A program made the translations under genes and the position numbers. A stretch of 64,000 nucleotides of DNA from an uncultured Oscillibacter sp. (lineage in GTDB: Bacteria > Bacillota > Clostridia > Oscillospirales > Oscillospiraceae): assembly GCF_900546705.1 (NCBI RefSeq), contig NZ_URDP01000004.1, positions 1-64,000 on the forward strand, read 5' to 3'. This document shows positions 1-7,545 of the stretch, one piece after another. The notes beneath the pieces were generated by a model, which had not been told where the DNA came from, did not search any database, and was given only the letters and a program-made list of their open reading frames with translations. Positions within the stretch are counted from its first letter, which is position 1, and every line of letters starts with the position of its first letter.

Positions 1-2
1 AG

Positions 3-692
3 AACGAGGTGCCGGTGGTGGCCATCGTGGGCTATACCAACGCGGGCAAGTCCACTTTGCTCAACAAGCTGACCGGCTCGGATATCCCCGCCAACAACCG
101 GCTGTTCGATACCCTGGACACTACCACCCGTACTCTGGAGATTTCCGATACCTGCACGGTGCTTCTCAGCGACACAGTAGGCTTCATCCGCAAGCTGCCC
201 CACCATTTGGTGGAGGCTTTCAAGGCCACCCTGGAGGAGCTGTCCTACGCCGACCTGCTGCTCCACGTCATCGACACCTCCAACCCGGAGTGGCGGGAGC
301 AGGCCGAGGTGGTGGAGAAGCTGATCTGTGAGCTGGGGGCGGAGCAGACCCCCCGTATCGACGTGTTCAACAAAATCGACCGCTGCCCCAGCGAGATTCT
401 GCCCCACGGGGAGGACATCGTGTCCATCTCTGCCAAAACCGGCCAGGGACTGGACGAGCTGCTCAGCAAAATCGGCGACCGGCTGGATACCGGCGCCCAC
501 CGGGTGGTGCTCCACATCCCCTATGACAAGGGGGGTATTGTGGATCTACTCCACCGGGAGGCCAAGGTGGAGCGGGTGGACTACGGCGAGTCCATCGAGG
601 TGGAGGCCGTGTGTACCCCCATCCAGCTGGGCCGCCTGAAGGACTATATTGTGTCCGGCTGGACGCCTCCCAAGGAGTTTTGGGAAGATTAA
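3..692 (+). CDS. hflX: GTPase HflX, C-terminal part (truncated by window edge)
   Basis: The frame is open from the left edge, so the N-terminal HflX domain lies outside the window. What remains is the whole G domain and C-terminus: the P-loop GYTNAGKST follows PVVAIV, a typical HflX junction; G3 is DTVGF and G4 is NKID. HflX is a ribosome-associated GTPase that splits stalled or hibernating 70S ribosomes under stress. About 228 residues are visible of roughly 420 expected. The next gene begins 13 bases after the stop with its own AAGGAGGG site, so the two are probably cotranscribed. Confidence 0.95.
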   Translation, partial: NEVPVVAIVGYTNAGKSTLLNKLTGSDIPANNRLFDTLDTTTRTLEISDTCTVLLSDTVGFIRKLPHHLVEAFKATLEELSYADLLLHVIDTSNPEWREQAEVVEKLICELGAEQTPRIDVFNKIDRCPSEILPHGEDIVSISAKTGQGLDELLSKIGDRLDTGAHRVVLHIPYDKGGIVDLLHREAKVERVDYGESIEVEAVCTPIQLGRLKDYIVSGWTPPKEFWED

Positions 693-705
693 GGAGGGCA
701 ACGCC

Positions 706-1239
706 ATGAAGCCACTGGAGACTGACCGCCTGCTGCTGCGCCCCTTTACCGAGGAGGACGCGGCCGGCCTGTATGCCTATGCCAGCCACCCGGAGGTGGG
801 TCCCTGGGCGGGATGGAAGCCCCATGCCGACGAGGCGGAGAGCCTGCGGGTGATCCGGGAGATCTTCCTGCCCTCTGACACCCTGGCGGTGCTTCAAAAG
901 TCCGACGGGCGGCTCATCGGCTCCGCCGGGTTTGTGGGCAAGCACCGCACCGAGCTGGGCACGCCCAGCGAGGAGGTGGGCTACTCCCTGGCCCGGGACT
1001 GCTGGGGCCAGGGCCTGATCCCCGAGGCAGTGGAGGCTATCCTCCGCCATTCCTTTGTGGACCTGGGCTATGCCGCCATCTGGGCCGCTTACTACGACGG
1101 CAACCGCAAATCCAAGCGGGTGATGCAGAAGTGCGGCATGACCTACCGCCTCAGTCGGGTGGAGCCGGTGGAGCAGCTGAATGAGACCCGGTTGGCCCAC
1201 TACTTTGCCATCACCAGAAGGGAGTGGGAGGCCAGATGA
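706..1239 (+). CDS. GNAT family N-acetyltransferase (RimJ/RimL type)
   Basis: 177 residues. It opens with LETDRLLLRPFTEEDA, the usual start of RimJ/RimL-like acetyltransferases, and carries the acetyl-CoA pyrophosphate-binding signature as WGQGLIPEAV near residue 105. The ATG at 706 is chosen because AAGGAGGG sits seven bases before it; an in-frame upstream start lies inside hflX and has no site. Its TGA overlaps the next ATG as ATGA, which indicates translational coupling. The substrate cannot be told from sequence: ribosomal protein, another protein, or a small amine. Confidence 0.88.
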   Translation: MKPLETDRLLLRPFTEEDAAGLYAYASHPEVGPWAGWKPHADEAESLRVIREIFLPSDTLAVLQKSDGRLIGSAGFVGKHRTELGTPSEEVGYSLARDCWGQGLIPEAVEAILRHSFVDLGYAAIWAAYYDGNRKSKRVMQKCGMTYRLSRVEPVEQLNETRLAHYFAITRREWEAR

Positions 1240-1865
1240 CGGAATACTATATCCCCACCGCCCTCTCGGAGACAGAATTTGTGGAGAAGCGCTCCCGGTT
1301 CATCGGCCATGTCTGGCCGGTGGAGAGTGAGGAGGAGGCCCGGGGTTACATCGAGGCCATGAAGAAAAAATACTACGACGCCCGCCACAACTGCTGGTGC
1401 TACCGCATTAAGGAGGGTGGCGTGGAGCGCTACTCCGACGACGGGGAGCCCCAGGGCACCGCCGGTCAGCCCATGCTCAACGTGTTCCAGCGGGAGGAGG
1501 TCACCAACGTGTGCTGCGTGGTGACCCGGTACTTCGGCGGCATTTTGCTGGGAGCGGGCGGACTGACCCGGGCCTACACCAAGGGGGCCAAGGACGCCCT
1601 GGACGCGGCAGGCATCAGCTGTATGAGCCTGTGGACGCTGTGGGACGTGCCCTGTACTTATCCGCTTTACGAGCGGCTGAAGCTGGAGATCGAGTCCTGC
1701 GGCGGTGTGATCCGGAATACGGAGTACGGCGCGGATATCCGGCTGCGGGCAGCGTTTCCGGCAGGCGGAGCGGAGCGGTTTGCCCCGCGTCTGACAGAGC
1801 TCTCCGCCGGCGGACTTTCCATGGCGGCAGCCGGGGAGGAGTTTTTGCCCGGGCCGCGGCAATAA
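1236..1865 (+). CDS. yigZ: YigZ/IMPACT family protein (UPF0029)
   Basis: 209 residues, the normal size for bacterial YigZ. The N-terminal IMPACT-like domain is shown by KRSRFIGHV and by YSDDGEPQGTAGQPML, the family hallmark. A short C-terminal DUF1949-like ferredoxin fold follows. The biochemical role in bacteria is unsettled; the eukaryotic relative IMPACT regulates the eIF2-alpha kinase GCN2. The start overlaps the acetyltransferase stop, and a strong terminator follows directly, so this is the last gene of the hflX operon. Confidence 0.9.
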   Translation: MTEYYIPTALSETEFVEKRSRFIGHVWPVESEEEARGYIEAMKKKYYDARHNCWCYRIKEGGVERYSDDGEPQGTAGQPMLNVFQREEVTNVCCVVTRYFGGILLGAGGLTRAYTKGAKDALDAAGISCMSLWTLWDVPCTYPLYERLKLEIESCGGVIRNTEYGADIRLRAAFPAGGAERFAPRLTELSAGGLSMAAAGEEFLPGPRQ

Positions 1866-1900
1866 AAAACATCCGGGAGAAATTTCTCCCGGATGTTTTT
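1865..1900. terminator. Bidirectional intrinsic terminator
   Basis: The stem ACATCCGGGAGAA with its complement, flanked by A-run and T-run, lies between the converging yigZ and DUF4397 genes and can serve both strands. Confidence 0.9.
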
Positions 1901-1902
1901 TG

Positions 1903-2739
1903 TCAGTCTGCAGCGACCAGTGTCTGGACTGCGTTGTGGGCGGAGCCGCCGGAGAGTAAAAACACGGTGTAGCGGACGCCGGCGCGTACCTGCAAATACA
2001 GGCTGGCTACCGTGTCCAGTACGGGAGAGGCGCCCACGAAAGCGCTGTCCATGGTCTCCACGTCCTGCCACAGCGGCATGGCCTCCAGATCGGTCTGAGC
2101 CATCAGGAATTGATACCCGCCCGGATAGATCCGCTTGAAGGCGGTGGTCTGCTTGAAGGACACGTCCGCGAAAACGGTCCTGCCGTCTGCCAGCAGAACG
2201 TCCAGGGGACTGCTGTTTCTGGCCAGGTTGCTGACGCGGATGGTCCCCACGCCGCCGGTGGGAGTACAGCAGCTGTCGTGGATCTGCAGAAGATCCAGCC
2301 CGCCGGCGGTATTGATGACGGCCACGGTGGAGGGAGTGTCTGTCTCAAAGGGCAGCGTCTTTTTCAGATAAACATAGCCGTCCAGTCCTGCTACGGTGAT
2401 GGTCTGGTAGCCGGAGGAGATATGTCCGTAGCCCGTCAGGGCGCCGTACCGCAGCCGGGAGACGGCCTGGCGGCCATTGACCAGAATCCGGAAGGGCGGG
2501 TAGCCGAACGCGGCATGGAGAAATCGGGTTCGGGTCGTGCGGGGATAGATGGGGAGGAAGGGGGGCGTGTTGTCCGCCACCGGACCGCCTGCCCCCAAGT
2601 CAGGCAGGGGAATGACGGGAGTGGCCCCGTCAGACGGGGGATTGTCCAGATCCGCCACCGGACCGCCTGCGCCCGGGCCGGGCAGGGGGATCACGGGAGT
2701 CGCGCGGGTTTTGTTTTCCATATGATGAACCGGCTTCAA
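1903..2739 (-). CDS. DUF4397 domain protein with two N-terminal Pro/Gly repeats
   Basis: 278 residues, no signal peptide. Residues 13-30 and 39-56 are near-identical copies of ATPVIPLPxxGAGGPVAD. From about residue 70 the sequence shows DUF4397-like beta segments (FRILVNGR, VRVSNLA-like, SLYLQVRAGVRYTVFLL). The start is taken as TTG because AGGAGG lies ten bases before it, with a small CCGGCTT hairpin at the start codon; the next ATG, six codons on, is too far from that site. DUF4397 proteins are often extracellular or coat-associated, but no function can be assigned here. It lies downstream of tRNA-Arg on the same strand, separated by two terminators. Confidence 0.75.
   Translation of the reverse strand: MKPVHHMENKTRATPVIPLPGPGAGGPVADLDNPPSDGATPVIPLPDLGAGGPVADNTPPFLPIYPRTTRTRFLHAAFGYPPFRILVNGRQAVSRLRYGALTGYGHISSGYQTITVAGLDGYVYLKKTLPFETDTPSTVAVINTAGGLDLLQIHDSCCTPTGGVGTIRVSNLARNSSPLDVLLADGRTVFADVSFKQTTAFKRIYPGGYQFLMAQTDLEAMPLWQDVETMDSAFVGASPVLDTVASLYLQVRAGVRYTVFLLSGGSAHNAVQTLVAAD
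2572..2703 (-). repeat. Two 54-bp imperfect repeats within the DUF4397 gene
   Basis: Units at 2572-2625 and 2650-2703 are 78 bases apart and both encode the ATPVIPLPxxGAGGPVAD block. Conservation is high in both DNA and protein, suggesting a recent duplication or selection for a repeated linker. Confidence 0.85.
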
Positions 2740-2810
2740 AGCCGGTCTGCCTCCTTTCTGCGATGCTCACTCCAGCATATGCTGCTTCCGAGGTCGCTGT
2801 TCCGGAGACA

Positions 2811-2845
2811 GAAAAAACCGGAGCCGGGAAAACCGGCTTCCGGTT
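2811..2845 (-). terminator. Second terminator downstream of tRNA-Arg
   Basis: On the minus strand AACCGGAAGCCGG pairs with its complement across TTTTC and is followed by TTTTTTC. It stands between the tRNA and the DUF4397 gene. Confidence 0.75.
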
Positions 2846-2863
2846 GGAACGTACATCGGGAGT

Positions 2864-2901
2864 AAAAAGACACCGGAGCAAAGTTTCCTTCACTCCGGTG
2901 T
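2864..2901 (-). terminator. First terminator of tRNA-Arg
   Basis: ACACCGGAG pairs with CTCCGGTGT and is followed by CTTTTT on the minus strand. The stem begins at the encoded CCA end of the tRNA. Confidence 0.85.
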
Positions 2902-2977
2902 GGTACGCCGTGAGGGATTCGAACCCCCGGCCTTCTGGTCCGTAGCCAGACGCTCTATCCAGCTGAGCTAACGGCGC
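2901..2977 (-). tRNA. tRNA-Arg (anticodon ACG)
   Basis: A 77-base tRNA on the minus strand with CCA encoded. The acceptor arms GCGCCGT and ACGGCGT pair with a G-U at the end; the D-arm is GCTCAGCTGGATAGAGC; the anticodon stem TCTGG/CCAGA encloses CTACGGA, giving ACG; the T-loop is GGTTCGAAT. ACG is usually deaminated to ICG to read CGN codons. Confidence 0.97.
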
Positions 2978-3017
2978 TTGTTGCTGTGTTTCTGTGCGTC
3001 TCACAGACAGCTTGATT

Positions 3018-3046
3018 ATAATAGCATGTCTTTTGAGAAATTGCAA
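3018..3046 (-). promoter_or_regulatory. Promoter of tRNA-Arg
   Basis: On the minus strand TTGCAA and TATTAT are separated by exactly 17 bases, about 40 bases upstream of the mature tRNA 5' end. Confidence 0.75.
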
Positions 3047-3082
3047 GCTATTTTTTAAAAATTTTCACTTTTTTTCTTGGAC

Positions 3083-3111
3083 TTGTAAAAAGAGGGGTTC
3101 TGTGCTAAAGT
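3083..3111 (+). promoter_or_regulatory. Possible promoter of the DivIVA-like gene
   Basis: TTGTAA, 17 bases, TAAAGT. It is weak by consensus but correctly spaced, and it puts the transcription start near 3118. This favours translation from the ATG at 3149 over the one at 3119. Confidence 0.4.
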
Positions 3112-3148
3112 GACATAAATGAAAAAGAGTGAAACCGGGGTGCAGAAA

Positions 3149-3760
3149 ATGGAAAACAACACCTTTAAGAGCGTGGCGTTCGGCGGCTTTGCCAAGCAGG
3201 ACGTCATTGACTATATTGAGAAGATGGCGCGGGAGTCCGCAGCCGCGCAGGACGACCTCCGCAGGGAAAATGAGGAGCTGAAGGCCGAAGCGGAAGCTCT
3301 GCGTGGTCAGGTGGATGGCCTGAAGGCCCAGCTGGAGGTGCTGAACACGGAGCACGATCGGCTCACGGCCGCGCTGGAGGAGGAGTCCTCCCGCTGCAAA
3401 GAGCTGGAGCCCTCCAAACCGGAAGCGGAGCGTCTTGCAAAGGAAGTGGAGCGCCTGCGGCCGGACGCAGAGGCTTACGCCCAGTTCCGGGAGCAGATCG
3501 GCGCCATTGAGTGCGAGGCACGCAAGCGCGCGGCAGATCTGGAGGAGTCCACCCACGCCAAGCTGCGGCAGCTGGTGGAGCAGTTCCGGGAGCAGTACAC
3601 AGCCCTGACCGCAGCCTTCGATGCCACAGCCAGCCACGTAAACGGTGAGCTGCGGAAGGTGGAGGTCACCTTGACCCAGCTGCCCCGGGCACTGGATCAC
3701 GGTGAAACCGAACTGAAGGAGCTGGCCTCCGTATTGGAGCGGCACCACGACAAATCCTGA
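3149..3760 (+). CDS. DivIVA-like coiled-coil protein
   Basis: 203 residues. The N-terminus FKSVAFGGFAKQDVIDYIE resembles the membrane-binding DivIVA N-domain motif (a GF/GY turn followed by a VDxFL-like helix). The rest is almost entirely heptad-rich charged coiled coil (about residues 25-195). DivIVA relatives mark curved membranes at the poles or septum and recruit division, wall or sporulation proteins. The ATG at 3149 has GGGGTG upstream; the in-frame ATG at 3119 has no ribosome site. The gene is monocistronic, with a terminator 7 bases after the stop. Assignment to DivIVA itself, GpsB or another relative is uncertain. Confidence 0.7.
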   Translation: MENNTFKSVAFGGFAKQDVIDYIEKMARESAAAQDDLRRENEELKAEAEALRGQVDGLKAQLEVLNTEHDRLTAALEEESSRCKELEPSKPEAERLAKEVERLRPDAEAYAQFREQIGAIECEARKRAADLEESTHAKLRQLVEQFREQYTALTAAFDATASHVNGELRKVEVTLTQLPRALDHGETELKELASVLERHHDKS

Positions 3761-3767
3761 TGCTGAT

Positions 3768-3806
3768 GCAGGAGGCCGCTTGCAGGCGGTCTCCTGCTGC
3801 TTTTTT
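3768..3806 (+). terminator. Terminator of the DivIVA-like gene
   Basis: GCAGGAGGCCGC pairs with GCGGTCTCCTGC and is followed by TGCTTTTTT. Confidence 0.9.
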
Positions 3807-3982
3807 GGCAATTTCATGCATGATGGGGCCCGGCGGCGCAAAGAATAGGGCGAACCGTGTACCGCAGATGGTTTCTATGAAAAGCAGGATATTTGGAGCG
3901 CACACGTTTGCGCTCTCTGGAAAAAAACAATGCCGACCTTTGTGCAAAAGGAAGAAAGCGGGGAGGGAGGGGAAAAATCTTC
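3807..3982. other. Intergenic region upstream of the V-ATPase promoter
   Basis: No convincing gene on either strand. The only structure seen is a hairpin GAGCGCA/TGCGCTC at 3896-3915, without a T-run. Open frames on the minus strand lack ribosome sites and look like composition artefacts. Confidence 0.5.
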
Positions 3983-4011
3983 TTGCACTGACCAAGAGGT
4001 TGCCCTATACT
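3983..4011 (+). promoter_or_regulatory. Sigma-A promoter of the V-ATPase operon
   Basis: TTGCAC at 3983, exactly 17 bases, TATACT at 4006. The hexamers and spacing are the same as in the trpS promoter in this window. It is the only clear promoter ahead of the nine-gene operon. Confidence 0.85.
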
Positions 4012-4017
4012 GAAGCG

Positions 4018-4160
4018 TATAGGAGGGCACCGCGGCCACAAGGTGTTGCGGCTGCCTGAGAACGAATATCCAACAGGATGTTCGTAACCATCCCGAAAGA
4101 AGAATCGTCGGGAGAAATGAGGGTAAGCGAGAAAAGAGACAGGAGAGAAGGTGAGTAGGA
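4018..4160 (+). promoter_or_regulatory. Structured 5' leader of the V-ATPase operon
   Basis: About 140 bases between the promoter and first gene contain at least two hairpins: ACGAATATCC/GGATGTTCGT with an AACA loop near 4063-4086, and CCCGA/TCGGG near 4093-4113. No terminator T-run or known riboswitch core was recognised. Its role is unknown. Confidence 0.45.
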
Positions 4161-4475
4161 ATGTCCCTGGAAGCAATTGAAAAAGTCTCACAGGCCGAGA
4201 CAAAAAACCGGGAGCGCAAGGCTGCCGCAGAAGCTGAGGCGAAGCAGAAGATCGCTGATGCGGAGCGGGAAGGGCTTGCGCTCTTACAGCAAGCGCGGGC
4301 AGATGCTGACCGGGAGGGAAAGGCGCTGATGCAGCAGGCGGAAGCGCGGGCCGCCGTCCGTACGGAGGAGATTTCCCGTCAGGCCGAAGCGGATGCCCAG
4401 GCTCTGCGGCAGGCTGCCGGGCTCCATCTGGAGCAGGCGGCGGAGTTTATTGTGGGAAGGGTTGTGAAGCACTGA
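4161..4475 (+). CDS. ntpF: V-type ATPase peripheral-stalk subunit G/H (NtpF-like)
   Basis: 104 residues, almost entirely charged Ala/Glu/Arg coiled coil with right-handed-stalk character (KAAAEAEAKQKIADAERE). It ends in a short hydrophobic helix, AAEFIVGRVV. This is the size and composition of NtpF/AtpH, which pairs with subunit E to form the peripheral stalk holding the A3B3 head to subunit I. GAGAAGGTG precedes the ATG. It is first in the operon, as ntpF is in Enterococcus hirae, and subunit I follows after one base. Confidence 0.88.
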   Translation: MSLEAIEKVSQAETKNRERKAAAEAEAKQKIADAEREGLALLQQARADADREGKALMQQAEARAAVRTEEISRQAEADAQALRQAAGLHLEQAAEFIVGRVVKH

Positions 4476-4476
4476 T

Positions 4477-6402
4477 ATGGCCATTGTAAAAATGAAAAAG
4501 CTCTGCGTGATGGCCATGGCCGAGCAGCAGCAGCCGCTGCTGGACGGGCTTTTGCGTCTGGGATGCGTAGAGATCAGTGAACCGGACGGCAAGCTGGCCG
4601 ATCCGGCGTGGGCGGCCCTGCTCAAGCGGGAGAATTCTCACTTGCTGGATAGAAAAAGCGAGATTACGGATGTCAATGCTGCGCTGGCGGCAATCAAAAA
4701 GTACGCAAAATTGAAAGACGGCTTGTTCATCCAGCGCCATCCCATTTCAGAAGCAGAATTTCTCAGCAGCGGAACAGCAGAGCACGCCAAGGCTGTAAGC
4801 CAGCGGATCGGATCGCTTTTGCAGACGCTCACCCGCCTGCAAAACGAAGAGAGCCGTCTGCGGGCCAAGCGGGCGTCGCTGGAGCCGTGGAAGGCGCTGG
4901 ATCTGCCTCTGGAGGCCCAGGGAACGGCCCATGTGCTCTACCGGTTGGGGGTGTGCCCCGGCCGCACGGACACCGGCGCGGTCCGGCAGGCGCTCTCAGA
5001 GCGCGCAGCGGAGATCTTCGAGGTAGGCGCAGACAAGCAGCAGGCCTACTATCTGCTCTTGTGCCACCGGGCGGAGGAGCAGGAAACCATGGAGGCCCTG
5101 CGTCCGTTCAACTTCAGCGCTGTTACGTTCCAGGACATGACCGGGACCCCCGGCGAGAACCTGCGGGCACTGGATGCCGCTCTGGAGGAGAATGCCGAGG
5201 CGCAGAAGGCTGCTGAGACGGAGATCGTGAAAAACGGACCGGAGCGGGACGCCCTGCGCCTGTATGCCGACCGGCTGGGCGCCGAGGCCGCCCGGGAGAG
5301 CAACACAGAGCGGCTCCTTACCGACGGCACCATTGTCTTTTTTGAGGGATGGGTCCCGGCGGAGCGCATGGAGCAGGTACGCGGACTGCTGGACCGTCTG
5401 GGCTGTGCCTGGGAGGCACGGGACCCCACTGAGGAGGAGTACCCCGCCGTCCCTGTACAGCTCAAGAACAACTGGCTGACCCGTCCGCTGAACATGGTGA
5501 CGGAGATGTACTCTCTGCCTGCCTATGACAACGTGGACCCCAACCCGCTGATGGCGCCGTTTTTCATTTTGTTCTACGGCATCATGATGGCGGACATGGG
5601 CTACGGACTTTTGATGATCCTGGCATCGCTGCTGGTGACGAAGAAGTACCATCCCAAGGGCACCATGGGCCATCTGTTTTCTCTGATGGGGCTGTGCGGC
5701 GCCAGCACCTTTATCATGGGTGCTATCACCGGCGGTTTCTTCGGAGACTTCCTGACCCAGGTTGTGTTGCTGACCACTGGTAAGGACTTTGCCCTGCCGT
5801 CCCTGTTCACCCCTCTGGACGACACGCTGATGATCCTGGTGGGCGCCATGTGTCTGGGCTTTATCCAGATCGTCACCGGCATGATCATCAGTTTGGTGCA
5901 GAAGGTGAAAAAGGGACAGTTCATGGATGCGGTGTGGGAGGAGATCACCTGGTTTGTGGTCTTTGCCGGCATTGCGCTCATGGTTCTGGCGGGCTCTCCC
6001 ATCGTGCTGTATGTGGGCCTTGCCATGGTGGTGCTGGGCCCTGTGGTCACCGGCCATGGCCTCGGCAAGATCACAGGTATTTTCGGCTCTTTGTATAACC
6101 ATGTTACCGGGTACTTCGGCGACATTTTGTCCTATTCCCGTCTGATGGCCCTGATGCTGGCCGGCAGTGTCATTGCCCAGGTATTCAACACCCTGGGCGC
6201 CATCCCCGGCAACATCGTCCTGTTCATTATTATCTCCATGGCGGGCAACGCACTCAACTTCGCGCTGAACCTGCTGGGCTGCTATGTCCACGACCTGCGT
6301 CTGCAGTGCCTGGAGTATTTCGGAAAGTTTTATGAGGACGGCGGCAAGCCGTTCCGCCCCCTGGCGATCAACACGAAATTTGTCGATATTCAAAACGACT
6401 GA
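4477..6402 (+). CDS. ntpI: V-type ATPase subunit I (membrane stator, a-subunit)
   Basis: 641 residues. The N-terminal half (about 1-320) is cytosolic alpha/beta with coiled coil and binds the peripheral stalks. The C-terminal half has about eight membrane helices beginning near NPLMAPFFILFYGIMMADMG. The ion-path arginine region is visible as LSYSRLMALMLAGSVIAQ, with a second conserved block VHDLRLQCLEYFGKFY near the end, matching the two key arginines of NtpI. It supplies the two half-channels for ion movement against the K ring. The length is typical. Confidence 0.95.
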   Translation: MAIVKMKKLCVMAMAEQQQPLLDGLLRLGCVEISEPDGKLADPAWAALLKRENSHLLDRKSEITDVNAALAAIKKYAKLKDGLFIQRHPISEAEFLSSGTAEHAKAVSQRIGSLLQTLTRLQNEESRLRAKRASLEPWKALDLPLEAQGTAHVLYRLGVCPGRTDTGAVRQALSERAAEIFEVGADKQQAYYLLLCHRAEEQETMEALRPFNFSAVTFQDMTGTPGENLRALDAALEENAEAQKAAETEIVKNGPERDALRLYADRLGAEAARESNTERLLTDGTIVFFEGWVPAERMEQVRGLLDRLGCAWEARDPTEEEYPAVPVQLKNNWLTRPLNMVTEMYSLPAYDNVDPNPLMAPFFILFYGIMMADMGYGLLMILASLLVTKKYHPKGTMGHLFSLMGLCGASTFIMGAITGGFFGDFLTQVVLLTTGKDFALPSLFTPLDDTLMILVGAMCLGFIQIVTGMIISLVQKVKKGQFMDAVWEEITWFVVFAGIALMVLAGSPIVLYVGLAMVVLGPVVTGHGLGKITGIFGSLYNHVTGYFGDILSYSRLMALMLAGSVIAQVFNTLGAIPGNIVLFIIISMAGNALNFALNLLGCYVHDLRLQCLEYFGKFYEDGGKPFRPLAINTKFVDIQND

Positions 6403-6416
6403 GGAGGAAAAATATT

Positions 6417-6911
6417 ATGAGCGGTTTCTTTGATGCATTCGGCGGTTTGGCTCTGGCGCTGCTGGGCGCCGGTCTTGCGGCAGCTCTGTCCGGTGTCGGC
6501 AGTGCAAAGGGTACCGGTATTGCCGGTGAGGCCGGCACGGGCCTGCTGTGCCAGGACCCCTCCAAGTTCGGTAAAGTCATGATCCTGCAGGTGATCCCCG
6601 GCACCCAGGGCCTGTACGGCCTGGTGGTGTGGTTCTTTGCCATCTTCCGCATGGGCCTGTTGGGCGGCACCGGCCTGCCTGAGCTGACCGTGCAGCAGGG
6701 CCTGCAGTACTTCGTGGCCTGCCTGCCCATGGCACTGGGCGGCCTGTTTTCTGCCATTGCCCAGGGCCGCGTGGCTGCCGGCTCCATCAACATCCTGGCC
6801 AAGAAGCCCGACGACTGGTCCAAGGGCATGGTGCTGTGCATCACCGTGGAGTTCTACGCCATCTTGTCTCTGCTGGCTTCCATGCTGATGATCATCAATA
6901 TCAGCAAGTAA
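6417..6911 (+). CDS. ntpK: V-type ATPase subunit K (proteolipid, Na+-type ligands)
   Basis: 164 residues forming two fused hairpins, four membrane helices. The second helix reads LQVIPGTQGLYG with Thr63, Gln64 and Tyr67. The third has AQG with Gln116. The fourth carries the single ion-binding carboxylate, Glu145, in CITVEFYAIL. In E. hirae NtpK the equivalent Thr64, Gln65, Tyr68, Gln110 and Glu139 bind Na+, so this rotor is predicted to carry Na+ rather than H+. One carboxylate per four helices gives a low ion-to-ATP ratio, typical of an ATP-driven pump. GAGGAGGAAA precedes the ATG. Confidence 0.95.
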   Translation: MSGFFDAFGGLALALLGAGLAAALSGVGSAKGTGIAGEAGTGLLCQDPSKFGKVMILQVIPGTQGLYGLVVWFFAIFRMGLLGGTGLPELTVQQGLQYFVACLPMALGGLFSAIAQGRVAAGSINILAKKPDDWSKGMVLCITVEFYAILSLLASMLMIINISK

Positions 6912-6936
6912 GCGCCGGAAGAAAGGCGAATTGCTT

Positions 6937-7530
6937 ATGAACGGAATCGAAAGAATCACGGCCCGGATCGACGCGGAAACCCAGGCGGAGATCGACCGCA
7001 TCCGGGAAAACGCGGAGGCCGAGGCGGAAAAGATCGCCCAGCGCTACTGGTCCCAGGCGGAGACAGAGGCGGCGGACCTGCGGGGACGCAGCGAACGCGC
7101 CGCCGCCGAGCGGGAGGAGCGTCTGGTGAGCTCTGCCCAGATGGATGCCCGGAAAACCGCCCTGGCGGCCCGTCAGGAGATGGTGGACAAGGCCTATGCC
7201 CTGGCACTGGAAAAACTGTGCACGCTGCCGGATGAGCAGTATATCCAGACTGTGGCAGCTTTGCTGGTACAGGCGGCGCCGGACGGCACGGGAGAGGTGA
7301 TCTTCTCCAAGGAACAGCGGGAGCGGGTCGGCTCGGCCGCTGTGGCGCTGGCCAACAGCCGCCTGGGCAGCGGAAAGCTGACGGTATCCGCCCAGACCCG
7401 CCCTCTGAAGGGCGGCTTCATCCTCTCCAATGGGCGTGTGGAGGTGAACTGCTCCTTTGACACGCTGGTGCGGCTGCAGCGGACGGAAACTGCCGGCGCG
7501 GTGGCCCAGCAGCTGTTTCCCCAGACCTGA
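6937..7530 (+). CDS. ntpE: V-type ATPase subunit E (peripheral stalk)
   Basis: 197 residues. The N-terminal half is a charged helix (ERITARIDAETQAEIDRIRE) that coils with the NtpF-like subunit; the C-terminal half is a globular alpha/beta domain that contacts subunit B, with the conserved GGFILSNGRVEVNCSFDTLV segment. The ATG at 6937 is preferred over a TTG two codons earlier because GAAAGGCG is better spaced for it. It lies between K and C as in ntp operons. Confidence 0.92.
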   Translation: MNGIERITARIDAETQAEIDRIRENAEAEAEKIAQRYWSQAETEAADLRGRSERAAAEREERLVSSAQMDARKTALAARQEMVDKAYALALEKLCTLPDEQYIQTVAALLVQAAPDGTGEVIFSKEQRERVGSAAVALANSRLGSGKLTVSAQTRPLKGGFILSNGRVEVNCSFDTLVRLQRTETAGAVAQQLFPQT

Positions 7531-7545
7531 CAAGGAGGAAGTGTC

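Noticed and set aside
1893..2865. Plus-strand open frames opposite the DUF4397 gene
   Set aside because: They have no start signals and one runs through terminators toward the tRNA.
4012..4160. Known riboswitch in the V-ATPase leader
   Set aside because: Hairpins are present but no recognised aptamer core or expression platform was seen.
3814..4219. Minus-strand open frames upstream of the V-ATPase operon
   Set aside because: No ribosome sites, and they overlap the operon promoter and leader.
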